10,547 bases of DNA from NCBI GenBank assembly GCA_012798975.1, contig JAAZME010000144.1:1-10547 (forward strand). The letters run 5' to 3'. The DNA comes from Gallicola sp. GTDB lineage: Bacteria; Bacillota; Clostridia; Tissierellales; Peptoniphilaceae. Both the position numbers and the translations under genes were made by a program. The notes beneath the pieces were generated by a model. The model had not been told where the DNA came from, searched no databases, and saw only the letters and a program-made list of their open reading frames with translations. Shown here in pieces: positions 1 to 6,818 of this stretch; within the stretch, counting starts at the first letter, position 1, and every line of letters starts with the position of its first letter.

Positions 1-77
1 AAGACAAAGTGGATAACGATGTTCTAAAAGATGCAGTAACTGAGGCAGGATACGACGTTACCGGCATCGAGGGCTAA
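1..77 (+). CDS. C-terminal end of a heavy-metal-associated (HMA, CopZ-like) protein, partial
   Basis: Reading from base 3, 24 codons run to a TAA at 75-77 and end in LKDAVTEAGYDVTGIEG. The D-A-V-x-x-A-G-Y-D-V pattern is the usual last helix and strand of HMA-fold copper-binding domains, as in CopZ chaperones. The metal-binding MxCxxC loop would lie upstream of the window, so it cannot be checked. The stop is one base before the csoR start, so the two genes are very likely co-transcribed. That fits a copper-handling operon (copZ, possibly copA, with csoR). The protein could also be the end of a longer HMA-containing protein; too little is visible to decide. Confidence 0.6.
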   Translation, partial: DKVDNDVLKDAVTEAGYDVTGIEG

Positions 78-78
78 A

Positions 79-351
79 ATGAAGGCTGAACAGGGAAAAG
101 TGGAGCATCGCTTAAAGATAGTCAAAGGCCAGGTCGAAGGAATTCAGAGAATGGTCGAAGAAGACCGCTACTGTATCGATATTTCCAATCAGATTATGGC
201 CGCTATCCAAGCATTAAAAGGAATCAATCGGGATGTTTTAGAAGCCCATCTCCATCATTGTGTAAAAGAGTCTATTGAATCCAGCGATGCCGAAGGGGCT
301 CAGGAGAAAATAGAAGAGATTATTAAGGTAATCGATAAATTAACTAAATAA
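79..351 (+). CDS. csoR: CsoR-family copper-sensing transcriptional repressor
   Basis: This 90-residue all-helical protein belongs to the CsoR/RcnR (DUF156) family, which represses copper-efflux operons and leaves DNA when it binds Cu(I). The family N-terminus is present (HRLKIVKGQVEGIQRMVEEDR). The three Cu(I) ligands expected in CsoR are visible as Cys32, His57 and Cys61, with the same 25- and 4-residue spacings as Cys36, His61 and Cys65 of the Mycobacterium tuberculosis protein. Tyr31 precedes the first ligand, as in true CsoRs. This C-H-C pattern favours copper over the nickel (RcnR), formaldehyde (FrmR) or persulfide (CstR) branches. The start at 79 has a GAGGG ribosome site at 69-73, which overlaps the end of the HMA gene. 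The stop runs directly into an intrinsic terminator, so this is the last gene of its operon. The operator is probably upstream of the window. Confidence 0.9.
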   Translation: MKAEQGKVEHRLKIVKGQVEGIQRMVEEDRYCIDISNQIMAAIQALKGINRDVLEAHLHHCVKESIESSDAEGAQEKIEEIIKVIDKLTK

Positions 352-385
352 AAAAAGATCGTCTTTCAACAGGCGATCTTTTTTT
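351..385 (+). terminator. Intrinsic terminator after csoR
   Basis: The arm AAAAAAGATCG (351-361) pairs with CGATCTTTTTT (374-384). Further pairs (one G-U) extend inward around a short loop, and a T run follows. The left arm begins on the last base of the csoR stop codon. This ends the copper operon and separates it from azlC. Confidence 0.9.
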
Positions 386-422
386 GCTTTTTTATATGAT
401 ATTATTATTTCAGGAGGGTAGA

Positions 423-1133
423 ATGAAAAATAAAGAAAAAATAACAAAGGCCTTTTCCGCGGCTTTGCCATATACGATACCGATTTTCGCTGGTTTTTGG
501 TTTTTAGGACTTACTTATGGAATCTATATGAATGCCTCTGGTTTCAATGTTTGGTATTCTCTTCTAATGAGTACACTGATTTTTGCGGGAAGCATGGAGT
601 TTGTAACTGTTGGATTTCTGCTTTCAAGCTTTGATCCTCTTCAAGCGTTTTTGATGACCTTGATGATCAATGCCCGCCATTTGTTTTACGGTATTTCTAT
701 GCTTAATAAGTATGGAGGAAAAGGATGGAAAAGCTTCTATTTGATTTTTGGAATGTGTGATGAATCCTTTTCCATAAACTATTCTGTGGATATTCCAAAA
801 AACATTGATGAAGACTGGTTTATGCTTTTTGTAACCTTATTAAATCAGATTTATTGGGTGTCTGGAGCAGTTATGGGGGCCTTGTTCGGATCTCTTATAG
901 CTTTTAATACAGAAGGGATAGAATTTGTTATGACAGCAATGTTTACAGTCATTTTTATGGAACAGTGGATGAAAGAAAAACGGCATGTTTTTTCTCTCCT
1001 AGGACTTCTATTGTCTATAATATGCAGAATAGTGTTTGGAGCTGGTGCTTTTATGATTCCTGCGATGATCACAATACTTATAAGTCTTGGAATGATGAAA
1101 CCAAAATTTGATAAGGCAGAGGTGGGAGAATGA
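423..1133 (+). CDS. azlC: AzlC family branched-chain amino-acid exporter, large subunit
   Basis: This 236-residue membrane protein is the large subunit of the AzlCD exporter (LIV-E family). AzlCD is known in Bacillus subtilis for 4-azaleucine resistance and exports branched-chain amino acids. Family hallmarks are visible: the N-terminal [21 protein letters not shown] segment region, [15 protein letters not shown], and [14 protein letters not shown], followed by the conserved D-E-S-F. The length is normal. The start at 423 is chosen because CAGGAGGG lies at 411-418; an in-frame ATG at 384 sits inside the csoR terminator and has no ribosome site. Its stop overlaps the azlD start by 4 bp (ATGA), which indicates translational coupling. 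Only about 25 bp separate the terminator from the ribosome site. A TATGAT at 395-400 could be a -10, but no good -35 is visible, so the transcription source is unclear. The exported substrate in this organism is inferred from the family. Confidence 0.9.
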   Translation: MKNKEKITKAFSAALPYTIPIFAGFWFLGLTYGIYMNASGFNVWYSLLMSTLIFAGSMEFVTVGFLLSSFDPLQAFLMTLMINARHLFYGISMLNKYGGKGWKSFYLIFGMCDESFSINYSVDIPKNIDEDWFMLFVTLLNQIYWVSGAVMGALFGSLIAFNTEGIEFVMTAMFTVIFMEQWMKEKRHVFSLLGLLLSIICRIVFGAGAFMIPAMITILISLGMMKPKFDKAEVGE

Positions 1134-1456
1134 ACTTTACAGAAAAGATGATTACAATAGCTGTTGTAGTTATAGGAACGATGCTGACAAGGTTTTTGCC
1201 CTTCATATTGTTTCCGAAGAATAAAAAAACACCGGAGTTTATTCTGTATTTGGGAAAAGTACTTCCGCCAGCAGTTTTTGGTCTTTTGGTAGTCTATAGT
1301 TTAAAAGATATAAATTTGTTGGAAGGGAGCAGAGGTATCCCAGAGCTTTTGAGTGTTTTTCTTGTCGTTATTATCCATAAAGCAAAAAGACAGATGCTCT
1401 TTTCCATAGCTGCAGGAACATTGTTATATATGTTCTTAACTCAAAATGTTTTTTGA
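1130..1456 (+). CDS. azlD: AzlD family branched-chain amino-acid exporter, small subunit
   Basis: This 108-residue protein has about four predicted membrane helices and is the small partner of AzlC. The family pattern is clear: TRFLPFILF at residues 20-28, then [21 protein letters not shown], and a final hydrophobic helix. AzlC and AzlD work together as one exporter in the cytoplasmic membrane. The start overlaps the azlC stop by 4 bp. The stop codon TGA at 1454-1456 lies inside a TTGACA that probably serves as the -35 of the next promoter. No terminator is visible after azlD, so some read-through into scrR is possible. Confidence 0.9.
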   Translation: MNFTEKMITIAVVVIGTMLTRFLPFILFPKNKKTPEFILYLGKVLPPAVFGLLVVYSLKDINLLEGSRGIPELLSVFLVVIIHKAKRQMLFSIAAGTLLYMFLTQNVF

Positions 1457-1504
1457 CAAAAGATAATCTAAAAAGTGTAATAATTTTATATAATATGGTA
1501 TAAT
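1453..1504 (+). promoter_or_regulatory. Candidate promoter region for scrR
   Basis: TTGACA at 1453-1458 is followed, after 17 bp, by TGTAAT at 1476-1481. Two further -10-like hexamers occur just downstream: TATAAT at 1489-1494, and the extended -10 TGGTATAAT at 1496-1504. The first hexamer overlaps the azlD stop codon. Which -10 is used cannot be decided by reading; several overlapping starts are possible. Confidence 0.55.
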
Positions 1505-1557
1505 CCATATAAAAGTTCAATTACTAAATACCTATAGTAATGGAAAGAAGGAAACGA

Positions 1558-2553
1558 ATGGTTACGATCAATGAAATAGCAAAGCTTGCAAATGTTTCAA
1601 AGAGCACTATTTCCAGATATTTTAATGGAGGATCGGTAAGCCCCGAGACTCGAAAGAAGATTCAGGTAGTGGTTCAGAAAACGAATTATCAGCCAAATGC
1701 ATTTGCACAGAGTCTGAAAGCCAGTGTCAGCCCGTTAGTCGCTACAGTAGTTCCTCGATTAGACGGCCATTCTTTAAATATAAGTTTAGAGTCTATCGAT
1801 GAAATTCTTTACAAAAACAAAAATACACTATGCCTTGTGAATACAACTCAAGACCTGAATAAAGAGGTGGAGTCTTTAGAAGAACTGGAAAGGATGAAGG
1901 TCGGCGGGATTATACTCTTTGCAACAGCCGTTACGGATAAGCTAAAAAAAGCTTTATCAAATATAGAAATACCGGTGGTTGTTGTGGGACAGAAAATCGA
2001 CGGAATCCATTGTATACGTAATGATGACTATTATGCTGCTCGGATATTGGCGGAGTATCTTTTACGTTTAGGACATAGAAAGTTTTTGTATTTTGGAGTA
2101 AAGAAATATGATGAAGCAGTAGGAGTATATCGTCAGAAGGGGCTCTTTGATATTCTTCAAAGAGAAGGAGTGGAAATAGAATATCAAGAATGTGAATTTT
2201 TAGCAGACTATTCTAAAAACGAAGCAATGAAGATACTTCCTGATACAAATGCGACCTGTGTTGTCTGTGCAACAGACAATATTGCTTTAGGTGTTCATAG
2301 AGCTTGCTATGAACTTGGAATAAACATACCGGAAGATTTGAGTATCTGCGGTTTTGGCGGATATAGAGTGGGGGAGATGCTTTCTCCATCTCTTACAACA
2401 GTACAGATCGCCTTTGATCAAATTGGTACCTGTGCAGCAGAAAGTCTTATTGATCTCATGGCTCATAAAACGGTACCAACAGATCAAGTTTTTGAAGGAC
2501 GTTTAGAAATAAGGGAATCTACGAAATCCATAATTGACAATACTCTAAAATAG
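1558..2553 (+). CDS. scrR: LacI-family transcriptional regulator, probable sucrose operon repressor
   Basis: This 331-residue protein is a complete LacI/GalR-type regulator. An N-terminal helix-turn-helix (residues 2-25: VTINEIAKLANVSKSTISRY) is followed by the hinge region with YQPNAFAQSLKA (44-55). A periplasmic-binding-protein-like effector domain covers the rest and includes RLGHRKFLYFG and the conserved CATDNIALG. The F-N-G-G-S-V-S after the recognition helix resembles ScrR/SacR-type regulators. The start at 1558 is chosen because AAAGAAGGA lies just upstream (1544-1552) and the HTH begins two residues later; an in-frame ATG at 1540 has no ribosome site. It sits directly upstream of scrABK on the same strand, so sucrose control is inferred from context. 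The effector is unknown; a sugar or sugar phosphate is usual. Its 3' end carries the promoter for scrA. Confidence 0.88.
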   Translation: MVTINEIAKLANVSKSTISRYFNGGSVSPETRKKIQVVVQKTNYQPNAFAQSLKASVSPLVATVVPRLDGHSLNISLESIDEILYKNKNTLCLVNTTQDLNKEVESLEELERMKVGGIILFATAVTDKLKKALSNIEIPVVVVGQKIDGIHCIRNDDYYAARILAEYLLRLGHRKFLYFGVKKYDEAVGVYRQKGLFDILQREGVEIEYQECEFLADYSKNEAMKILPDTNATCVVCATDNIALGVHRACYELGINIPEDLSICGFGGYRVGEMLSPSLTTVQIAFDQIGTCAAESLIDLMAHKTVPTDQVFEGRLEIRESTKSIIDNTLK

Positions 2554-2561
2554 AATATACT
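2534..2561 (+). promoter_or_regulatory. Strong promoter for scrABK, inside the end of scrR
   Basis: TTGACA (2534-2539) is separated by 16 bp from TATACT (2556-2561), close to the housekeeping sigma consensus. The -35 lies within the last codons of scrR, and the -10 begins three bases after its stop. Transcription would start near 2568, inside the first of two inverted repeats, which is a classic position for repressor control. Confidence 0.7.
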
Positions 2562-2563
2562 AA

Positions 2564-2590
2564 AGATAGAAGAAATCGTTACTTCTATCT
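2564..2590 (+). promoter_or_regulatory. Inverted repeat at the predicted scrA transcription start
   Basis: The 9-bp arms AGATAGAAG (2564-2572) and CTTCTATCT (2582-2590) are perfectly complementary around a 9-base centre. The repeat overlaps the expected start of transcription from the scrA promoter. No T tract follows, so it is a poor terminator for scrR. It could be an operator for a dimeric repressor, or a hairpin at the 5' end of the mRNA. It does not match the usual LacI-family operator with a central CG. Confidence 0.5.
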
Positions 2591-2595
2591 AACAG

Positions 2596-2625
2596 TTTTG
2601 GAACCGGTACCTAACGGTTTCAAAA
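2596..2625 (+). promoter_or_regulatory. Second inverted repeat in the scrA leader, candidate ScrR operator
   Basis: The left arm TTTTGGAACCG (2596-2606) faces the right arm CGGTTTCAAAA (2615-2625) across 8 bases. As RNA the arms form an 11-bp stem with one G-U pair. The half-sites TGRAACCG and CGGTTYCA resemble LacI-family half-operators, but here they are set about one helical turn further apart than in the normal sites, where both halves share one central CG. It lies downstream of the promoter and about 10 bases before the ribosome site. A roadblock operator or a leader hairpin are both possible. Confidence 0.5.
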
Positions 2626-2648
2626 TACATCACAAAAAGGAGAATAAG

Positions 2649-4064
2649 ATGAATCACAAGAAAACGGCAAAAGATATTATTGATTACGCTGGAGGAAAAG
2701 AAAATATCAAAGCGGTAGAACATCGCGCGACGAGACTTAGAATTGAAGTGTTGGAAGAAGACAAGATCCAAAAAGAAGAGATCGAAGAACTTGAAGGCGT
2801 GAAAGGGGCTATGTTCCATTCGGGACAATATCAGATTATATTAGGTACCGGGACAGTAAACAAAGTTTACAATGAAGTAATAAAAATGGAAAATTTTGAG
2901 ACAGGTTCTTCAAGGAATGCGGCAGAGAAAGCAAGGGAAATCCATGATCGCCAAGATGGTTTCAAAAAAGTGATCCGTGTTTTTTCTGATGTTTTTGTAC
3001 CGATTATTCCTGTTCTTGTTGCAACGGGACTGTTTATGGGGCTTAGAGGATTATTAACGAATGAAGTATTTCTAGGGTTTTTCGGCTCCTCACCAGAAAG
3101 TATAAATCCTAATTTCATTTTGTATACTCAAGTTTTAACAGATACTGCCTTTGCATTTTTGCCTGCATTAGTGTGTTGGTCTACATTTAAAGTTTTCGGA
3201 GGTTCCCCGGTGTTGGGAATTGTACTGGGACTGATGCTTGTAAATCCAGTGCTTCCGAATGCGTATGAGGTGGGAAATGGTGCAGCAGATCCTTTGATGA
3301 TCTTAGGTTTCATTCCTGTGACCGGTTATCAAGGCAGTGTACTTCCGGCTTTTATCGCGGGGATAATAGGGGCAAAATTCGAAAACTGGGTTAGAAGCTG
3401 GATGGCAGATGCTTTGGATTTATTATTAACACCATTTTTAACTCTTTTATTTATGAGTGCAGCATCTTTGTTTATTATTGGTCCAGTATTTCATTTGTTA
3501 GAAAATGCCATTCTAGTTTTAACCCAAGGGATACTATATCTGCCTTTGGGGCTTGCAGGACTTCTTATCGGAGGGGTACAGCAGGTGGTGGTTATCTTTG
3601 GAATTCATCATGTGCTGAATGCTTTGGAAATACAGCTTTTAGCTCAAACAGGAGCAAATCCTTTCAACCCTCTCCTTTCTGCAGCAGTAGCAGGGCAGGC
3701 GGGAGCAGTTTTAGCAGTGGCGGTGAAAACTAAAGATGAAAAATTAAAATCTATCGCTTTTCCTTCAGCTTTATCTGCATTATTAGGAATTACAGAACCG
3801 GCTATATATGGTATAAATCTTAGATTTTTCAAACCATTTGTTTGCGGTATGATAGGGGGCGCTGCAGGAGGATTTATTGCTTCTTTATTGAATCTGGCTG
3901 CAACAGGAATGGCAGTTACGGTAATTCCTGGGCTTCTTCTATTCTTAAATAATCAGATCTTCGGCTATATTATTGCGATAGCAGCGGCAATAATTGTAAG
4001 TTTTGCAGCAACCTGGTTTTTTGGATATCGGGATGAAATGTTAAAAGGCGATGGGATAGAATGA
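2649..4064 (+). CDS. scrA: PTS sucrose-type EIIBC permease lacking the EIIB phosphorylation cysteine
   Basis: This 471-residue protein has the Glc-superfamily EIIBC layout: EIIB at about residues 1-80, a linker, then a membrane EIIC domain (about 105-462) with roughly ten helices. EIIC carries VTGYQGSVLPAF (224-235), FGIHHVLNALEI (317-328) and GITEPAIYGINLRF (380-393), the substrate-binding motif. A sucrose specificity is inferred from the downstream ScrB and ScrK; the fold alone would also fit related disaccharides. Sucrose EIIBC proteins normally lack EIIA and borrow a glucose-type EIIA. The oddity is in EIIB: the motif normally read as H-C-x-T-R-L-R is HRATRLR here, so the phosphorylatable Cys is Arg26 (CGC at 2724-2726), and no cysteine remains in residues 1-95. 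The frame is otherwise intact. The start is ATG 2649 with AAGGAG at 2637-2642; an in-frame TTG at 2598 lies inside the leader inverted repeat. The stop overlaps scrB by 4 bp. Confidence 0.88.
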   Translation: MNHKKTAKDIIDYAGGKENIKAVEHRATRLRIEVLEEDKIQKEEIEELEGVKGAMFHSGQYQIILGTGTVNKVYNEVIKMENFETGSSRNAAEKAREIHDRQDGFKKVIRVFSDVFVPIIPVLVATGLFMGLRGLLTNEVFLGFFGSSPESINPNFILYTQVLTDTAFAFLPALVCWSTFKVFGGSPVLGIVLGLMLVNPVLPNAYEVGNGAADPLMILGFIPVTGYQGSVLPAFIAGIIGAKFENWVRSWMADALDLLLTPFLTLLFMSAASLFIIGPVFHLLENAILVLTQGILYLPLGLAGLLIGGVQQVVVIFGIHHVLNALEIQLLAQTGANPFNPLLSAAVAGQAGAVLAVAVKTKDEKLKSIAFPSALSALLGITEPAIYGINLRFFKPFVCGMIGGAAGGFIASLLNLAATGMAVTVIPGLLLFLNNQIFGYIIAIAAAIIVSFAATWFFGYRDEMLKGDGIE

Positions 4065-5488
4065 AACTAAAGAAAGAATTTTTGTATCGCACGATAAAAG
4101 AGGCAAAAGACGGAGAGCTGGAAGAACTGCGGAGAAAGGCTTTGAACTCTCTTTGGAGACAAAATTATCATATCCAGCCTCCATACGGTCTCCTAAATGA
4201 TCCCAATGGATTTTGCCAATTAGTAGACGGCAGCTGGAAGCTCTTTTATCAGTGGTTTCCTTATGGACCTGTTCACGGGATGAAACATTGGTATGAAGTA
4301 GGTTCCGATGACTTAGTACATTGGAAAAATAGAGGACCCGCTCTTATACCGGACAGTCCCTATGATGATTACGGCTGCTACTCTGGCAGCGGATTTATTG
4401 CAGAAGGCGAATATCGTGTTTTTTATACCGGAAATCATCGGGATGAACATTGGAATCGAAAATCGGTACAGATCATTGCAAGGGAAAAGAACGGAGTATT
4501 AAAGAAAGAATTGCCCGCTATTGCAGATGTGCCTGAAGAATCGACAGAAGACTTCCGAGATCCTTTCGTTTGGAAAGAGGGGCGAGGCTATAAAGCAGTT
4601 ATCGGCGCTCGTTTAAGAGGGGATAAGGGAGCTGTGTTTTTTTATGAGTCAGAAAATGGACTACAATGGCAGGAAAAAAACTGCTTTACTTTAGGAAAAG
4701 AATTTGGCTATATGTGGGAATGTCCCAATATTGCCGAAATAGACGGAAAGATTATATTAATATTCTGCCCTCAAGGACTGGAAGATCTCCGTTACGAAAA
4801 CATCTATCCGGCGGTTTATTTAATAGGAACTAAAGAGGAGTTTGATAAAGAAACCGCCGCACTGCTGGATTATGGTTTTGATTATTATGCACCGCAGATT
4901 GCAAAAGACAGTAAGGGGAAGTATATATTGATAGCATGGATGGGGCTTCCAGAGATTGAATACCCCAGCGATAAAGATGAGTGGGCCCATTGTATGACAG
5001 TTCCAAGAGAGCTTTCGTTAAAGGAAGGGAGACTTTATCAAAAACCTGTGGAAGATCTAAAGCTGTTAAGAAAAAATCCTCAGTTATATAAAACAGACAA
5101 GGATATAGAGATAGAACTTTCAGAAGAAAAAGCATATGAATTTATAATAAGAACTTCTGGGGATTTTGAGTGCAGTTTGTTTTATAATACGGAAAAGAAA
5201 AAAGGGTTTTTGATAGAATATCATGAAAAGAAAAAGCTTCTTCGAATAGACCGCAGCGGGTTGGAGAACACTTTCGGCGAAAAATACGGCAGTACTCGAG
5301 AGATTAACTTGGAAGATTCTAGCCTTTTAAGAATTTTTACGGATAAAAGCAGTATCGAGATTTTTACAGAAGAGGGGACTGTGCTAAGTTCTAGAGTTTT
5401 TCCTATACCCTTAGAAAAAGACTGTTGTTTTAAAGGGGAAGGAGAAATCGAAATATATTCTCTGGAGAAGATAGAAGGGATCCAGTAA
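4061..5488 (+). CDS. scrB: Sucrose-6-phosphate hydrolase (GH32 invertase family)
   Basis: This 475-residue cytoplasmic enzyme (no signal peptide) belongs to glycoside hydrolase family 32 and should cleave sucrose-6-phosphate to glucose-6-phosphate and fructose. The three GH32 active-site motifs are intact: LLNDPNG at 44-50 with nucleophile Asp47, FRDP at 165-168 with transition-state Asp167, and WECPN at 219-223 with acid/base Glu220. A five-bladed propeller covers about residues 35-335, and a C-terminal beta-sandwich follows to the end. The length is typical of ScrB/SacA. The start overlaps the scrA stop (ATGA), and only a weak ribosome site is visible, so translation is probably coupled to scrA. 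Because GH32 enzymes of this type often also accept unphosphorylated sucrose, it could still work if ScrA does not phosphorylate. Plain invertase or fructanase activity is less likely given the PTS context. Confidence 0.92.
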   Translation: MKLKKEFLYRTIKEAKDGELEELRRKALNSLWRQNYHIQPPYGLLNDPNGFCQLVDGSWKLFYQWFPYGPVHGMKHWYEVGSDDLVHWKNRGPALIPDSPYDDYGCYSGSGFIAEGEYRVFYTGNHRDEHWNRKSVQIIAREKNGVLKKELPAIADVPEESTEDFRDPFVWKEGRGYKAVIGARLRGDKGAVFFYESENGLQWQEKNCFTLGKEFGYMWECPNIAEIDGKIILIFCPQGLEDLRYENIYPAVYLIGTKEEFDKETAALLDYGFDYYAPQIAKDSKGKYILIAWMGLPEIEYPSDKDEWAHCMTVPRELSLKEGRLYQKPVEDLKLLRKNPQLYKTDKDIEIELSEEKAYEFIIRTSGDFECSLFYNTEKKKGFLIEYHEKKKLLRIDRSGLENTFGEKYGSTREINLEDSSLLRIFTDKSSIEIFTEEGTVLSSRVFPIPLEKDCCFKGEGEIEIYSLEKIEGIQ

Positions 5489-5500
5489 AGGAGGTTGTTT

Positions 5501-6445
5501 ATGGGAAGAGTGTATACGATAGGTGAAGCTTTAATCGACTTTGTGCCAGAGGAGAGAGGTTCTTTAAAAGAAGCAGTACATTTTGAGAAAAAGTTTGGAG
5601 GTGCCCCGGCTAATGTCGCTATGATTGTTTCCGTACTAGGAGGCGATGCGGCTTTTATCGGGAAAGTGGGAGAAGATCCTTTTGGAGAATTTCTTAAGAG
5701 TAAAATGGAAGAGTACAATGTAGATACTAGTTTTGTGTTTTTCTCAAAGGAAGCGAAGACCTCTCTCGCTTTTGTATCCTTAGACGAAGAAGGGGACAGG
5801 GATTTCATCTTCTATCGTAATCCTAGCGCAGACATGGAGCTTAGAAAAGAAGAAATAGCGGAAATTGAATTTAAAAAAGAGGATTTTTTGTGTTTTGGAA
5901 GTTTTGCACTGGCAAAAGCACCTCTAAAAGAAGCGGTGAAAAAGATCTTGGAAAATATAAAACAGGCGGGTGGTACAGTACTTTTTGACCCAAATATACG
6001 AGAAGATATCTGGAAAAACAAAGAAGAATTAAAAAACACTCTGCAGGAATTTTTAGTATATGCAGATATTTTAAAAGCGAGCGAAGAGGAAGTTTTATTT
6101 CTTTCGGGAGAAAAGACCGTGTCCGAAGCGGTAAAAGTTCTTAAAGACAAGGTTTCTCACTTGCTGGTTACATTAGGGAAAGAGGGATCTCTTCTTATAA
6201 AGGGAGAAAAAGAAATCCGCCGGAAAGGAAAAGAAGTAAATGTAGTGGATACAACCGGTGCAGGGGATGCTTTCGTGGGAGCTGTTTTATATCAGCTTCA
6301 GAAAAAAGATCGGGATCTATCTCTTATTTCTCTGGATGAATGGGAAAATGTTTTGGATTATGCAAATAAGACTGCAGGAATTGCGGCAACAAGAAAGGGA
6401 GCAGTAGAAGCTGTAAAAGAGGTTGCAGAGAGGAATGGGCATTAA
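5501..6445 (+). CDS. scrK: Fructokinase, PfkB (ribokinase) family
   Basis: This 314-residue sugar kinase should phosphorylate the fructose released by ScrB, using ATP, to give fructose-6-phosphate. PfkB-family signatures are intact: GGAPANVA at residues 33-40 (substrate site), DPNIRE at 163-168, LLVTLGKEGS at 221-230, and DTTGAGDAF at 250-258, containing the anion hole and catalytic base Asp256. The start IGEALIDFVP is typical of fructokinases in scr operons. The start at 5501 is chosen for the excellent AAAGGAGG at 5487-5494 with 6-base spacing. The gap after scrB is 12 bp, so it is part of the same transcript. No intrinsic terminator is visible directly after the stop. Related PfkB kinases (2-keto-3-deoxygluconate kinase, ribokinase) are alternatives, but the operon supports fructokinase. 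Confidence 0.9.
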   Translation: MGRVYTIGEALIDFVPEERGSLKEAVHFEKKFGGAPANVAMIVSVLGGDAAFIGKVGEDPFGEFLKSKMEEYNVDTSFVFFSKEAKTSLAFVSLDEEGDRDFIFYRNPSADMELRKEEIAEIEFKKEDFLCFGSFALAKAPLKEAVKKILENIKQAGGTVLFDPNIREDIWKNKEELKNTLQEFLVYADILKASEEEVLFLSGEKTVSEAVKVLKDKVSHLLVTLGKEGSLLIKGEKEIRRKGKEVNVVDTTGAGDAFVGAVLYQLQKKDRDLSLISLDEWENVLDYANKTAGIAATRKGAVEAVKEVAERNGH

Positions 6446-6818
6446 AAGGATGCTTCAATTTCCTATATTAGTATATAGATATAAATAATATTAAAAGGAT
6501 TATTTTAGCTGAAATTATTTACCTAGGAAAATGTTTATTAAGAAAACTAAATAAAAAAACATATATAAAAATAGGGTGATGAACAAAAATTTCATTGAGT
6601 TAGTTATTTATAAATATTGAAAATTTAGGATTTAAAAATGAAGATACTTATAAATAAAAAGAGATTATTATATAAAATATAACAATAAAATCCATTTTGA
6701 AAATTTGTTTTGATTGCGTTTTCACAAACTAGTTGTTAAAATATTAGAACGGAAAATATTTCAAAGCAGGCTGAAAAGAATTGACTGACTTTTAAACTTT
6801 AGGAAAGGAGAAAAAAGC
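6446..6818 (+). other. AT-rich intergenic region after scrK, no gene found
   Basis: These 373 bp are clearly more AT-rich than the flanking genes. I see no credible protein (only frames under 20 codons, such as 6579-6620 for MNKNFIELVIYKY), no tRNA, no riboswitch fold that I recognise, and no good terminator for scrK. An 11-base direct repeat ATTAAAAGGAT starts at 6443 and at 6489. A small hairpin CTATAT/ATATAG lies near 6462-6477. A cre-like box is annotated separately at 6711-6724. TTGACT at 6781-6786 has no suitable -10. The region must contain the promoter of the next gene, but I cannot place it. Confidence 0.6.
6711..6724 (+). promoter_or_regulatory. cre-like (CcpA-type) box, weak
   Basis: TGATTGCGTTTTCA fits the catabolite-responsive element consensus TGWNANCGNTNWCA with one mismatch (T for A at position 5). 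The right half CGTTTTCA is ideal. It lies about 95 bp upstream of the next start codon and 265 bp after scrK. No CcpA gene is visible and a single match of this length can arise by chance, so this is only a candidate. Confidence 0.25.

Noticed and set aside
384..422. Upstream in-frame start for azlC adding 13 residues
   Set aside because: The ATG lies in the T tract of the csoR terminator and lacks a ribosome site. ATG 423 has a strong AGGAGGG and gives the normal family N-terminus.
1540..1557. Earlier ATG for scrR
   Set aside because: No ribosome site precedes it. The ATG at 1558 is preceded by AAAGAAGGA and begins directly before the helix-turn-helix.
2564..2590. Intrinsic terminator for scrR
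   Set aside because: The stem is AT-rich and no T tract follows it. Its position at the scrA transcription start fits an operator or leader hairpin better.
2598..2648. TTG start extending scrA upstream by 17 residues
   Set aside because: It falls in the leader inverted repeat, lacks a ribosome site, and precedes a good AAGGAG plus ATG at 2649 that gives a normal EIIB N-terminus.
5221..5808. A 195-codon open frame on the minus strand across scrB and scrK
   Set aside because: It is Ser/Lys/Pro-rich, spans the boundary of two well-supported genes on the other strand, and has no recognisable motif. It is a shadow of A-rich coding sequence.
6579..6620. Thirteen-codon frame MNKNFIELVIYKY in the intergenic gap
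   Set aside because: It is too short, has only a weak ribosome site, and frames of this length are expected by chance in AT-rich DNA.
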